Below, in pieces: positions 31,710 through 40,077 of a DNA stretch of 64,000 nucleotides (the first letter of the stretch is position 1; every line of letters starts with the position of its first letter). The translations under genes and the position numbers were made by a program. Origin of the DNA: an uncultured Eubacteriales bacterium (lineage in GTDB: Bacteria; Bacillota; Clostridia; Christensenellales; CAG-138); assembly GCA_902801845.1 (NCBI GenBank), contig CADCJW010000004.1:71936-135935 (forward strand), written 5' to 3'. The notes beneath the pieces are model-generated. The model ran no database searches, was not told the origin of the DNA, and saw nothing but the letters and a program-made list of their open reading frames with translations.

Positions 31710-32624
31710 ATGGAAAAACTGGGCATCGCCATCATCGGCGGCGGCCCCGCGGGCCTGGCGGCGGGCATCTATGCCGCCCGGGGCGGGGCCAACGTGAAGC
31801 TCTTTGAGGAGCTCTTTCCCGGCGGCCAGATCGTGAAGACCCATCGGGTGGAGAACTACCCCGGCTTCACCGGCGGCCCCGACGGGTACGCTTTGGCGGC
31901 GGCCCTGGAGAAGCACGCCGCTGAGTTCGATCTGCCGGTGGTCTACGGGTCCGTCACCGATTTAAAGTTGACGGCAGCGGAGAAGACCTTCTCCGTGAAC
32001 GGCGAAGCCTATGCCGCCGACGCGGTGATCCTCTCCATGGGCGCCGGCCCCCGGAAGCTGGGCCATCCGGACGAGGACAGGTTCGTTGGCGCGGGCATCT
32101 CCTACTGCGCCACCTGCGACGGCAATTTCTATCGGGGCAAGGACGTGGCCATCGTGGGCGGCGGCGATACCGCCGTGTCCGACGCGCTGTACCTTTCTGG
32201 TCTGTGCCGCAAGGTGTATCTCATCCACCGCCGGGACCAGTTTCGGGCGGCGGCCACCCTGGTGGACCGGGTGAAGGGAGCCGAGAACGTGGAGCTTATC
32301 CTGGATTCCACCGTGGTCGGGCTCTTGGGCGAGGACAGGCTCAGCGGCATCGTCGTGGAGAATAAGTTTACGAAGGAACAGCGGACGCTGGACGTCAGCG
32401 GCCTGTTCGTGGCCGTGGGGATCCTGCCCCGAACGGAGTTGGTCCGAGGCCAGGTGGACCTGGACGAAGGCGGCTTCGTCGTCACGGACAGGTTCCTTGA
32501 AACCTCTGTTCCCGGCGTCTTCGCCGCGGGGGACGTCCGCGACACGCCCCTTCGCCAGGTGGTCACCGCCTGCGCCGACGGGGCCGTGGCCGCCACGAAA
32601 GCCATCGAATATATTCACGGTTGA
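31710..32624 (+). CDS. trxB: Thioredoxin reductase
   Basis: 304 residues, two Rossmann domains. FAD site IIGGGPAGLAAGIYAAR, redox-active CATC at 133-136, NADPH site VAIVGGGDTAVSDALYLS followed by HRRDQFRAA, and the C-terminal FAD motif GVFAAGDVRD. It reduces thioredoxin with NADPH and would support MsrA and ribonucleotide reductase. GGGAGG precedes the ATG. Followed 31 nt later by nth, likely co-transcribed. A ferredoxin- or F420-linked variant cannot be excluded, but the HRR/R pattern favours NADPH. Confidence 0.92.
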   Translation: MEKLGIAIIGGGPAGLAAGIYAARGGANVKLFEELFPGGQIVKTHRVENYPGFTGGPDGYALAAALEKHAAEFDLPVVYGSVTDLKLTAAEKTFSVNGEAYAADAVILSMGAGPRKLGHPDEDRFVGAGISYCATCDGNFYRGKDVAIVGGGDTAVSDALYLSGLCRKVYLIHRRDQFRAAATLVDRVKGAENVELILDSTVVGLLGEDRLSGIVVENKFTKEQRTLDVSGLFVAVGILPRTELVRGQVDLDEGGFVVTDRFLETSVPGVFAAGDVRDTPLRQVVTACADGAVAATKAIEYIHG

Positions 32625-32655
32625 AAACTGCGTTTTCAACAGGAAGGAGGGGACC

Positions 32656-33297
32656 ATGCTGTTATCGGAAGAAAAGCGAAACGAGGCCCTGCGCATTTTG
32701 TCGGAGCTGTACCCGAACCCCAGGCCGGAACTGCACTTCACCAGCCCCTACGAGCTTTTGATTGCGGTCATGCTCTCGGCCCAGTGCACGGACAAGCAGG
32801 TGAACAAGGTCACGGCGGAGCTCTTCAAAGTCGCCAACACGCCGGAAGCTATGCTGGCCCTGGGCGAGGAAAAGCTCATGGACATGATCCACTCCTGCGG
32901 CTTCTTCCGCATGAAGGGGAAGCATATATTGGAGACTTCCCGCATCCTGGTGGAAAAATACGGTGGCCAGGTGCCCGCGGACCGGGACACCCTGACGGAG
33001 CTCCCCGGCGTGGGCCGCAAGACCGCCAACGTGGTGGTGAGCAACGCTTTCCACATCCCGGCCATCGCTGTGGACACCCACGTGTTTCGGGTCAGCAACC
33101 GGATCGGCCTTGCCCAGGCGAAGACCGTGGAAAAGACCGAGGAGCAGCTCATGGCCCACATCCCCGAGGAGGACTGGACCGACGCCCACCACTGGATCAT
33201 CTTCCACGGACGCCGGGTCTGCGCCGCCCAGCGGCCCAAGTGCCCGGAGTGCGCCTTGAACAAAGTTTGCGATTTCTATACGCGAAAGGATAGCTAA
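32656..33297 (+). CDS. nth: Endonuclease III (DNA glycosylase/AP lyase)
   Basis: 213 residues, normal length. The helix-hairpin-helix ELPGVGRKTANVVV contains the catalytic Lys, and AIAVDTHVFRVSNR the catalytic Asp. The C-terminal [4Fe-4S] loop has C-x6-C-x2-C-x5-C (CAAQRPKCPECALNKVC). It removes oxidised pyrimidines and nicks the abasic site. AAGGAGGGGACC precedes the ATG. The stop codon is followed directly by the obgE start. Confidence 0.95.
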   Translation: MLLSEEKRNEALRILSELYPNPRPELHFTSPYELLIAVMLSAQCTDKQVNKVTAELFKVANTPEAMLALGEEKLMDMIHSCGFFRMKGKHILETSRILVEKYGGQVPADRDTLTELPGVGRKTANVVVSNAFHIPAIAVDTHVFRVSNRIGLAQAKTVEKTEEQLMAHIPEEDWTDAHHWIIFHGRRVCAAQRPKCPECALNKVCDFYTRKDS

Positions 33298-34569
33298 ATG
33301 GATTTTTTGGATAAGGTCCGCATCGTGGTGAAGGCGGGCAACGGCGGCGACGGCTGCGCCGCCTTCCATCGGGAAAAGTTCGTCATGAAGGGCGGCCCCT
33401 CCGGCGGCGACGGCGGCAACGGGGGCAGCGTCGTCTTCTATGCCGATCCGCGGCTCAACACTCTGTTGCCCTTCCGGTTCCAGCGGTTCTACCGGGCGGA
33501 GAACGGGGGCAAGGGCCAGATCGAATTGAAGCGGGGCAAGGACGGGGAGGACATGGTCATCCACGTGCCCGTGGGCACCGTGGTCCGGGACCTTCAGACC
33601 GGGGCGATCGTAGCCGACATGTCCGAGCCGGAGCGGAAAAAGGTCGTCATCCGCGGCGGCCGGGGGGGCAAGGGGAACGCCCGCTTCGCCACGCCCACCA
33701 AGCAGGCGCCTCAGTTTGCCCAGAACGGGATCAAAATGGAGGAGCGGGAGATGGAGCTGGAGCTGAAAACCATCGCGGACGTGGGGATCATCGGCCTCCC
33801 GTCGGTGGGGAAGAGCTCCATCCTGTCCGTGCTCACGGCGGCCCGGCCCAAGATCGCGGCCTATCATTTCACCACCCTGACCCCGAATCTGGGGGTGGCC
33901 GAGCACAAGGGGAGGAGCTTCGTCATGGCGGACATCCCGGGGCTCATCGAGGGCGCCGCCGAGGGGGCGGGTCTCGGGCACGACTTTTTGCGGCACATCG
34001 AGCGGACAAGGCTCCTCATCCACGTCATCGACGCCTCCGGCATGGAGGGTCGGGACCCGGTGGAGGATTTTCACAGGATCAATGAGGAATTGACCAAGTT
34101 TTCGCCGGCGCTGGGGGAGCTCACCCAGGTGGTGGCCGCCAACAAGATGGACCTGCCGGAAGCCCAGGAGAATTTGGAGCGCATCCGGGCGGCTCTGGAC
34201 GAGGAGGGGTACACGGTGTACCCCGTGTCCGCGGCCACCGGGGAGGGGTTCGAAGGGATGCTGGACGCGGTGATCCGGTTCCTGGATCTGCTGCCGCCGG
34301 TGCTCACCTATCCGGAGACGGAGCTGGAAACGGGGCCCCGGTACGAGAAGGGGTTCACCCTCTCTCGGGGGGACGACGGGGCGTACGTGCTCTCCGGCGG
34401 CGAGGTGGATAAGCTCCTGGACTCCACCGACCCCAACAACGAGGTCAGCATGCGCCGGTTCCAGCAGCTGCTCATCAAGACCGGCATGATCGCCGCCCTC
34501 CGGGAGGCCGGCGCCAAGGAAGGGGACACCATTCGGCTTGGCGAGTGGGAGTTCGATTTTATTGAATAG
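33298..34569 (+). CDS. obgE: GTPase Obg
   Basis: 423 residues with three domains. The glycine-rich Obg fold (1-158) starts FLDKVRIVVKAGNGGDGCAAF. The G domain has G1 GLPSVGKSS, G3 DIPGLIEGA, G4 NKMD and G5 VSAATGEG. The C-terminal OCT domain (about 345-423) contains FTLSRGDDGAYVLSG and ends EWEFDFIE. Obg binds the large ribosomal subunit and ppGpp and is essential in most bacteria. The ATG abuts the nth stop codon, so translation is coupled. The usual rplU-rpmA neighbours are not upstream here; yhbY follows, as often seen. Confidence 0.96.
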   Translation: MDFLDKVRIVVKAGNGGDGCAAFHREKFVMKGGPSGGDGGNGGSVVFYADPRLNTLLPFRFQRFYRAENGGKGQIELKRGKDGEDMVIHVPVGTVVRDLQTGAIVADMSEPERKKVVIRGGRGGKGNARFATPTKQAPQFAQNGIKMEEREMELELKTIADVGIIGLPSVGKSSILSVLTAARPKIAAYHFTTLTPNLGVAEHKGRSFVMADIPGLIEGAAEGAGLGHDFLRHIERTRLLIHVIDASGMEGRDPVEDFHRINEELTKFSPALGELTQVVAANKMDLPEAQENLERIRAALDEEGYTVYPVSAATGEGFEGMLDAVIRFLDLLPPVLTYPETELETGPRYEKGFTLSRGDDGAYVLSGGEVDKLLDSTDPNNEVSMRRFQQLLIKTGMIAALREAGAKEGDTIRLGEWEFDFIE

Positions 34570-34586
34570 AGGAAGGGCTTAAATTC

Positions 34587-34722
34587 GCACCTTTTCTTGA
34601 AAGAAAAGGTGCTGCCAAAAGAACTTTACTGGGGATATGTTGTTTGCCGACCTATCCCATTATCCCAAATGAGTTTCTCTTTTTGCGCGACTTTTTCTCT
34701 TTGTACAAAGAGAAAAAGTCGC
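34587..34722. repeat. Three-hairpin intergenic element, copy E (inverted)
   Basis: Read on the minus strand: hairpin 1, 34722-34687 (GCGACTTTTTCTCTTT / AAAGAGAAAAAGTCGC); linker GCAAAAAGAGAAACTC; hairpin 2, GGGATA (34632-34637) with TATCCC (34653-34658); linker AAAGTTCTTTTGG; hairpin 3, 34612-34587 (GCACCTTTTCTT / AAGAAAAGGTGC). It begins 17 nt after the obgE stop and ends 28 nt before yhbY, so it may separate or attenuate the two. Confidence 0.85.
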
Positions 34723-34750
34723 AAAAGAAAAAGGTAAAAAGGAGTCCAAC

Positions 34751-35026
34751 ATGACCGGAAAAGAAAGAGCCGAATTCCGCAAGCAGGCCAACGCCCTGGA
34801 CGCCATCTTCCAGATCGGCAAGGAGGGCCTGTCGGGGAACATGCTGGTGGGCATCGACAACGCCCTCGCCAAGCGGGAGCTCATCAAGCTCACCGTCCTC
34901 GAAAGCTGCGACGAGCCCGCCAAGACCCTGTGCGACAAGATCTGCCGCGCCCTGAACGCCGAACCCATCCAGTGCATCGGCCGGAAGATCGTCATCTACC
35001 GGCAGAAGCCGGAGGAGGAGAAATGA
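34751..35026 (+). CDS. yhbY: CRM-domain RNA-binding protein YhbY
   Basis: 91 residues, a single CRM domain: LTGKERAEFRKQANALD-like start, FQIGKEGLSGNMLVGIDNAL with the GxxG loop region, and the end IVIYRQKPE. It associates with pre-50S ribosomal subunits. AAGGAGTCCAAC precedes the ATG. It follows obgE, a frequent arrangement in Firmicutes, and overlaps the GtrA gene by 4 nt. Confidence 0.92.
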   Translation: MTGKERAEFRKQANALDAIFQIGKEGLSGNMLVGIDNALAKRELIKLTVLESCDEPAKTLCDKICRALNAEPIQCIGRKIVIYRQKPEEEK

Positions 35027-35493
35027 AGGGCGACTGGGCGGACATCCTTTCGCTCCTCAAAACATGGCGCTGGCGGGAGCTTCTCTATAAGCCCACGGAG
35101 AACGCCACCCTCCAGTTTTTGCGCTACATCATCGTGGGCGGCTGCGCCTTCATCACCGACTTTTGCACGGTGTGGCTGTTGAAGGAGCTGGGCCTCCACT
35201 ATCTGGTGGCCGGCGTCTTCGGCTTCATCCTGGGGGTCGTCGTCAACTATATCCTGAGCAAGACGTTGGCCTTCGCCGGGAAGAAAGCGAACATGAGCCC
35301 CCAGGCGGAGTTCGCCCTCTTCATCGTGATCTCCCTCATCGGCCTGGGCCTGACGGAACTGCTGATGTGGCTGTTCACCGACGGGCTGGGCCTATTCTAC
35401 CTGGTCAGCAAGGCCATCGCGGCGGTGATTGTGCTGCTGTGGAACTTTTTCGCCAAAAAACTGATGTACCGAAAGAAATCCAACAAGGAGTAA
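35023..35493 (+). CDS. GtrA family membrane protein
   Basis: 156 residues. After about 30 soluble residues, four membrane helices follow: FLRYIIVGGCAFITDFCTVW, YLVAGVFGFILGVVVNYILS, FALFIVISLIGLGLTELLMW and VSKAIAAVIVLLWNFFAKK. The order, with N-Y-x-L-x-K after helix 2 and W-N-F after helix 4, is that of GtrA proteins, which help move lipid-linked sugars across the membrane for wall or teichoic acid decoration. It begins in the stop codon of yhbY. No glycosyltransferase is adjacent. Confidence 0.88.
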   Translation: MKGDWADILSLLKTWRWRELLYKPTENATLQFLRYIIVGGCAFITDFCTVWLLKELGLHYLVAGVFGFILGVVVNYILSKTLAFAGKKANMSPQAEFALFIVISLIGLGLTELLMWLFTDGLGLFYLVSKAIAAVIVLLWNFFAKKLMYRKKSNKE

Positions 35494-35498
35494 ACCGT

Positions 35499-36212
35499 AT
35501 GCTGCGTATAGAACACTTCACCAAATCCTACGGCAAGGGCAAGCCCGCCGTGTCGGATCTGAACCTCCACGTCGCCCCCGGCGACATCTTCGCCTTCATC
35601 GGCCCCAACGGCGCCGGTAAGACCACCACCCTCCGGGCGGTGGCGGGCATCCACGACTTCGAGGGCGGCGACATCCTCATCAACGGCGTCTCCATCAAGG
35701 CCGATCCCCTGGCCTGCAAGAAGGTCATGCGCTACATCCCCGACAACCCGGACCTGTACGGGTATCTGACCGGCATCCAGTATCTCAATTTCCTGGCCGA
35801 CATCTACGGCCTCGATCCCGCCGTTCGGGCAGAGCGCATCCAGAAGTACGGCGACGCCTTTGGCATCACCCACCGGCTCAACGACATGGTGGGTTCCTTC
35901 TCCCACGGCATGAAGCAGAAGCTGGCGCTCATCGGCGCCCTGATGGACGAGCCCAAGCTTCTGCTCCTGGACGAGCCCTTCGTGGGCCTGGACCCCAAGG
36001 CCGCCTTCACCCTGAAACAGCACATGCGGGAGATGACCGAAAACGGCGCCGCCATCTTCTTCTCCACCCACGTCCTTGAGGTGGCGGAGAAGCTCTGCAA
36101 CAAGGTGGCCATCATCAACCACGGCCAGCTGGTGGCCCAGGGCGACATGGACACGGTGAAGGGAGACGACTCTTTGGAGGAGCTCTTCATGGAGCTGGTG
36201 GAAAAGGAATGA
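35499..36212 (+). CDS. ABC transporter ATP-binding protein
   Basis: 237 residues. Walker A GPNGAGKTTT (near 35-44), Q-loop region RYIPDNPDLYG, signature SFSHGMKQKLAL (a variant of LSGGQ), Walker B LLLLDEPFVGLD and H-loop STHV. It should pair with the membrane protein encoded directly after (overlap ATGA at 36209). CAAGGAG precedes the ATG by 8 nt. Type ABC-2 exporter of unknown cargo. Confidence 0.92.
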   Translation: MLRIEHFTKSYGKGKPAVSDLNLHVAPGDIFAFIGPNGAGKTTTLRAVAGIHDFEGGDILINGVSIKADPLACKKVMRYIPDNPDLYGYLTGIQYLNFLADIYGLDPAVRAERIQKYGDAFGITHRLNDMVGSFSHGMKQKLALIGALMDEPKLLLLDEPFVGLDPKAAFTLKQHMREMTENGAAIFFSTHVLEVAEKLCNKVAIINHGQLVAQGDMDTVKGDDSLEELFMELVEKE

Positions 36213-37798
36213 AACAGGTTCTCCCCCTCATCCGCATACAGCTGATGGAGTTCTTCCCCTTTTCTGCGGTGAAGAACACCGATGACGCCGCCGCCAAAAA
36301 GCGTGCCCGGCGCCGGCTCACGTCCACCCTCGTCATCTTCCTCGCTTGCGTGTACATGTCCGGCACCTACAGCATGGGCATGCTCAAAGGCGGCCTGGAC
36401 AGCTCCACCTACCTTCTGGTCCCCGCCCTCATGCTCATGGCGGGCTCGGTCCTGGGCGCCGTCACCACCCTCACCAAGGCGGGCACGGTCCTCTTCTCCG
36501 CATCCAGCCTGGACCCGCTGCTCTCGCTCCCCCTCTCCCGGCGGACGGTGGTCCTCTCCCGCGTCTTTTCCCTCTATTTTGAGGAGTTCCTCATCCAAGC
36601 GGGCATGCTCCTTACCGCCGGCGTCTGCTGTCAGATCGTCATCGGCTCCCTGCCGACAGCCTTCTGGCCGGTGCTGATCCTCACCGTGTTCCTGGCACCG
36701 TTGATCCCCCTTGGCGTGGGCGGTCTCATCGGCCTGTTCGTCAACATGCTCACGGCCCGGATGAAGAACAAGAGCCTCTTCACCACGGTCTTCTCCATGC
36801 TGTTCCTCCTGGCGGTCATGTTCCTCTCCTTCAACGCGGGGACTTTGTTCACCGACATGGCCGACATCGCCGGCTCGCTCCAGACCCGGATCTTCAGCCT
36901 CTACCCGCCGACGCGGCTATTTGTGGAGGGTCTTGCGGGGAACCTGGGCTCCTTCCTGCTGTACGCAGCCATCTCCCTTATCCTGCTGGCCCTTTTGTGC
37001 CTGGCGGCCGTGAAGGGCTTCGCCTTCTTCTACGGCGCCATCAACGCCACCGCCTCCTCCAAGACCTTCCGCATGGGGCGGCAGAAGCGGTCCGGGCTCC
37101 TGTTGACCCTGTGCAAGAAGGAGCTGCGGCAGAAATATAACACCCCCATCTGGGCCATGAACACGGACATGGGCACCCTGATGGCCGTCATCCTGACCGT
37201 GGCGTTGATCGTGGCGGGGAAGGCGCCCGTGGTGGAGGTGCTGGAGGAGGTCTTCGGCCGCGGCCAGCAGGCGGGGCTGCTGTTCGGCCTCATCATCGCC
37301 TCCGCCCAGTGCCTGAGCCTCAGCGCCAGCGCCGCCGTGTCCATGGAGGGGAAGGGCCTTTGGCTCATCAAGTCCCTGCCCATCCAAGCGGATACCTGGC
37401 TGCGGAGCAAGCTCCTCGTCAGCATGCTGCCCCCCGCCCTGGGCGGCCTCGTCTGCGGCGTCGCCCTGACCGTCGGCTGGCAGCTGCCCTTCTGGAACGT
37501 GTTCGTGATCATGGGCCTCTCCCTTCTCGTCGCCTGGGCCTTCTCGGTGGTGGAGCTGGCCATCGGCCTCCATTTCGCCCGGTTCGACTGGGAGAATCCC
37601 GCCGAGGTGGTGAAGCAGGGCGGCGGCGTGATGCTCAGCATGCTGGTCACTTTGGTCTTTCTGGGCGGCGGCGTGGCCCTGTTCATCTTCCTGGGCCCCC
37701 TGGGTGCGGCGGTCCTGTGCGTCCTGCTTTTGCTGGTCGCTTTGCCTGTAAGGCTGCTCCTGAGAAAAAATGCGGAGAAAAATCTCACGAACCTTTAA
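36209..37798 (+). CDS. ABC-2-type exporter permease
   Basis: 529 residues with about twelve hydrophobic segments, beginning with a soluble N-terminus QVLPLIRIQLMEFFPFSAVK. This is the layout of putative ABC exporters in Clostridia, in which one long permease works with one ATPase. A central cytoplasmic region (MGRQKRSGLLLTLCKKELRQ) separates the two halves. Cargo unknown; no lantibiotic or peptide gene lies nearby. Expression is coupled to the ATPase gene. No own promoter is visible; the next promoter is that of cdaA. Confidence 0.85.
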   Translation: MKQVLPLIRIQLMEFFPFSAVKNTDDAAAKKRARRRLTSTLVIFLACVYMSGTYSMGMLKGGLDSSTYLLVPALMLMAGSVLGAVTTLTKAGTVLFSASSLDPLLSLPLSRRTVVLSRVFSLYFEEFLIQAGMLLTAGVCCQIVIGSLPTAFWPVLILTVFLAPLIPLGVGGLIGLFVNMLTARMKNKSLFTTVFSMLFLLAVMFLSFNAGTLFTDMADIAGSLQTRIFSLYPPTRLFVEGLAGNLGSFLLYAAISLILLALLCLAAVKGFAFFYGAINATASSKTFRMGRQKRSGLLLTLCKKELRQKYNTPIWAMNTDMGTLMAVILTVALIVAGKAPVVEVLEEVFGRGQQAGLLFGLIIASAQCLSLSASAAVSMEGKGLWLIKSLPIQADTWLRSKLLVSMLPPALGGLVCGVALTVGWQLPFWNVFVIMGLSLLVAWAFSVVELAIGLHFARFDWENPAEVVKQGGGVMLSMLVTLVFLGGGVALFIFLGPLGAAVLCVLLLLVALPVRLLLRKNAEKNLTNL

Positions 37799-37805
37799 TA
37801 ATTTC

Positions 37806-37835
37806 GTGACAATTTGTACACATGGATGGTATACT
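37806..37835 (+). promoter_or_regulatory. Promoter of cdaA-cdaR
   Basis: GTGACA (37806-37811), an 18-nt spacer and TATACT (37830-37835), 41 nt before the TTG start of cdaA. An overlapping TTGTAC/TATTAT pair has a short spacer. Confidence 0.6.
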
Positions 37836-37875
37836 ATTATAAGCTCAGAAGACTTGATTGTGCAGGTGATGGAAT

Positions 37876-38733
37876 TTGAGCTTTGAGGAGATCTTAAAAA
37901 CCCTGGGAAGCGGTCTTGGCCAGTTCGGCTGGAACGACCTTCTCGACATAGCGATCCTGACGGTGCTGCTCTACAAGCTCATCGTCTGGACCAAGGACAC
38001 CCGGGCCTATGAGGTCATCAAAGGCGTGGGCTTGCTGATCGTCGCCTCCGCGGCCACTCAGGTGCTCAGCATGTACACCCTCAACTGGCTTTTGGATTCC
38101 ATCCTCCAATCCGGTACCATCATCATCGTCATCTTCATCCTCTTCACCCCGGAGATCCGCCGGGTGCTGGAACGGCTGGGCCGCAGCGGCAAGGCCATCG
38201 GCAAGCTCATCAACGAGGCGGGGACCATGGGCGTGGAGGACTTGATCGACGATCTTCACAAGACCATCCTGCGCCTGAGCCGGCGGCGGGTGGGCGCCCT
38301 TATCGTCTTCGAGCAGAAGACGGGCCTGGGGGACATCATCAGCACCGGCACCGCCGTGGAGGGCCTGATCTCCGGCGCCCTCATCGAGAACATCTTCGAG
38401 CCCAACACGCCCCTCCATGACGGGGCCGTGATCTGCCGGGGCACCACCCTGGTGGCGGCAGCCTGCTTCCTGCCCCTTTCCGAGGAGACCAGCATCTCCC
38501 GGGAGCTGGGCACCCGCCATCGGGCGGCTTTGGGCGTGTCCACCGTATCCGACTGTATCGCGCTGGTGGTCTCGGAGGAGACCGGCGCCATCTCCATGGC
38601 CCAGGACGGGAAGCTGATCCGGTACTTGGACAGCGTGGCCCTGCGGCATCTTTTGGAGAGCATCTTCCTGAAGAAGGGCGTCGCCGGCCTTTCCTTCGGC
38701 AAAAACCATTCCCGCAGGAAGGAGGAGAAGTAA
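37876..38733 (+). CDS. cdaA: Diadenylate cyclase CdaA
   Basis: 285 residues. Three membrane helices (about 22-38, 49-66, 78-92) are followed by the DAC domain with DGA at 182-184 (LHDGAVI) and RHR at 214-216 (GTRHRAALG), which bind ATP and make c-di-AMP from two ATP. c-di-AMP controls potassium and wall homeostasis. The start is TTG: a GGTGAT motif lies 5 nt before it, the nearby ATG is in another frame and stops after five codons, and the next in-frame ATG would remove two helices. CdaR is encoded 3 nt downstream. Confidence 0.94.
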   Translation: MSFEEILKTLGSGLGQFGWNDLLDIAILTVLLYKLIVWTKDTRAYEVIKGVGLLIVASAATQVLSMYTLNWLLDSILQSGTIIIVIFILFTPEIRRVLERLGRSGKAIGKLINEAGTMGVEDLIDDLHKTILRLSRRRVGALIVFEQKTGLGDIISTGTAVEGLISGALIENIFEPNTPLHDGAVICRGTTLVAAACFLPLSEETSISRELGTRHRAALGVSTVSDCIALVVSEETGAISMAQDGKLIRYLDSVALRHLLESIFLKKGVAGLSFGKNHSRRKEEK

Positions 38734-38736
38734 GCC

Positions 38737-40020
38737 ATGAAGCAAAAGGTCATCAATAAGGACCTGCTCATCCGGTTCAAGGACGCCTTTACCCGGAACC
38801 TGGGGTTGAAGATCGTGGCCTGCATCTTCGCCATCCTGCTGTGGGCCTACGTGCTGGTGGCGTTGAACCCGGTGCGCAGCAAGCAGATCAGCGACGTGCC
38901 CATCACCCTGGAGGGCTATACGGACCTGCTGAGCCGGAACCTCATCCTGGTGAACTCCGATCTTGGTCTGGCAGACGTGGAGGTGAACGCAACCATCACG
39001 AACCACGCTGATCTGGACGAGAGCCGCATCAACTGCCGGGCCTTCCTGGGCACCATCTCCTCGGCGGGCACCTATCGGCTGCCGCTGAGCGTCACGGTCC
39101 AGTCCAACCTGGGCACGGTGGCGGAGGTGAATCCCCGGACCGTCACGGTGGAGGTGGACAACCTGATCCTCAAGACCGTGCCGGTGAAGCTGGTGACCGT
39201 GGGCACCCTGCCCGAGGGCTATGAGGTCATCGGCGAGAGCGTGGTCAGCACCATCACCCTGGAGGGCGCCGCCCGGTATATCGAGCCGGCGGTGCGGGCC
39301 GTGGCCACCGTGGATCTGACGGATCGGACCGAAAATCTGGAAGAATCGGTGGACGTGACCTTCTATGACAAGGACGACAACGAGCTCACGGTGGTCACCC
39401 GGAGCCAGAACACTCCCAACGTGACCGTGCGCTTGTCCCTGTCCGCCTTTAAGCGGGTCAACATCCAGCCGAAGCTCACCCTGGCGGACGAAACCTATTA
39501 CACCATGACCACCGAGGTCTCCCCGGAGACCATCACCATCTACGGTTCCAGCGAGACGCTGGCGGCCATCGACACCGTGGAGACCCAGCCCCTGGTCATC
39601 CCCGCGGAGGTGCAGACCGTCACGAGGGAGTTGTCCTTGGCCCTGCCGGAAGGCGTGTCCCTGAAGCGGGGGCAGAGCAGCGTGGTGACGCTGACCGCCG
39701 CGGTGACGGAGCGTATGGCGGAGCGGACCATAGAGGTGCCCCTCACCTACGCCCATCTGAAAGGCAACATGACCATCGCCGACGGCGCGCCCACCTTCGT
39801 GGCCGTGACGGTCACCGGCCCCCAGCGGCAGGTGGAAAAGCTGACGCCGGAGTTCTTCTCCGCCCAGGTGGATCTGGCGAGCTACGGCGCCGGCGATTGG
39901 GAGCTGGTCCCCGTGATCCAGGGCCCCAGCACCTACCGGTTCCCCGATGTGGTGGTCTCTACCCAGGACCTCAGGGTCCAGGTGACGCTGGTGGCGCCCA
40001 GCGAGACGGGAACGCCATAA
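38737..40020 (+). CDS. cdaR: CdaA regulator CdaR (YbbR-domain protein)
   Basis: 427 residues. One N-terminal membrane helix (about 25-44, LGLKIVACIFAILLWAYVLV) and then extracellular YbbR repeats, recognised by recurring VPITLEG, PVKLVTVG and V-x-V-x-I/V strands. CdaR binds CdaA and tunes c-di-AMP synthesis. AAGGAGGAGAAG precedes the ATG. In many Firmicutes glmM follows this pair; here a terminator follows instead. Confidence 0.9.
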   Translation: MKQKVINKDLLIRFKDAFTRNLGLKIVACIFAILLWAYVLVALNPVRSKQISDVPITLEGYTDLLSRNLILVNSDLGLADVEVNATITNHADLDESRINCRAFLGTISSAGTYRLPLSVTVQSNLGTVAEVNPRTVTVEVDNLILKTVPVKLVTVGTLPEGYEVIGESVVSTITLEGAARYIEPAVRAVATVDLTDRTENLEESVDVTFYDKDDNELTVVTRSQNTPNVTVRLSLSAFKRVNIQPKLTLADETYYTMTTEVSPETITIYGSSETLAAIDTVETQPLVIPAEVQTVTRELSLALPEGVSLKRGQSSVVTLTAAVTERMAERTIEVPLTYAHLKGNMTIADGAPTFVAVTVTGPQRQVEKLTPEFFSAQVDLASYGAGDWELVPVIQGPSTYRFPDVVVSTQDLRVQVTLVAPSETGTP

Positions 40021-40033
40021 CATAGTATCGGCT

Positions 40034-40065
40034 GCCCGGCCGCCTCAAGGCGGTCGGGCTTTTTT
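40034..40065 (+). terminator. Terminator after cdaR
   Basis: GCCCGGCCGCC - TCAA - GGCGGTCGGGC followed by six T's: an 11-bp stem with one G-T pair. Confidence 0.92.
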
Positions 40066-40077
40066 GAGGAAATGGAC

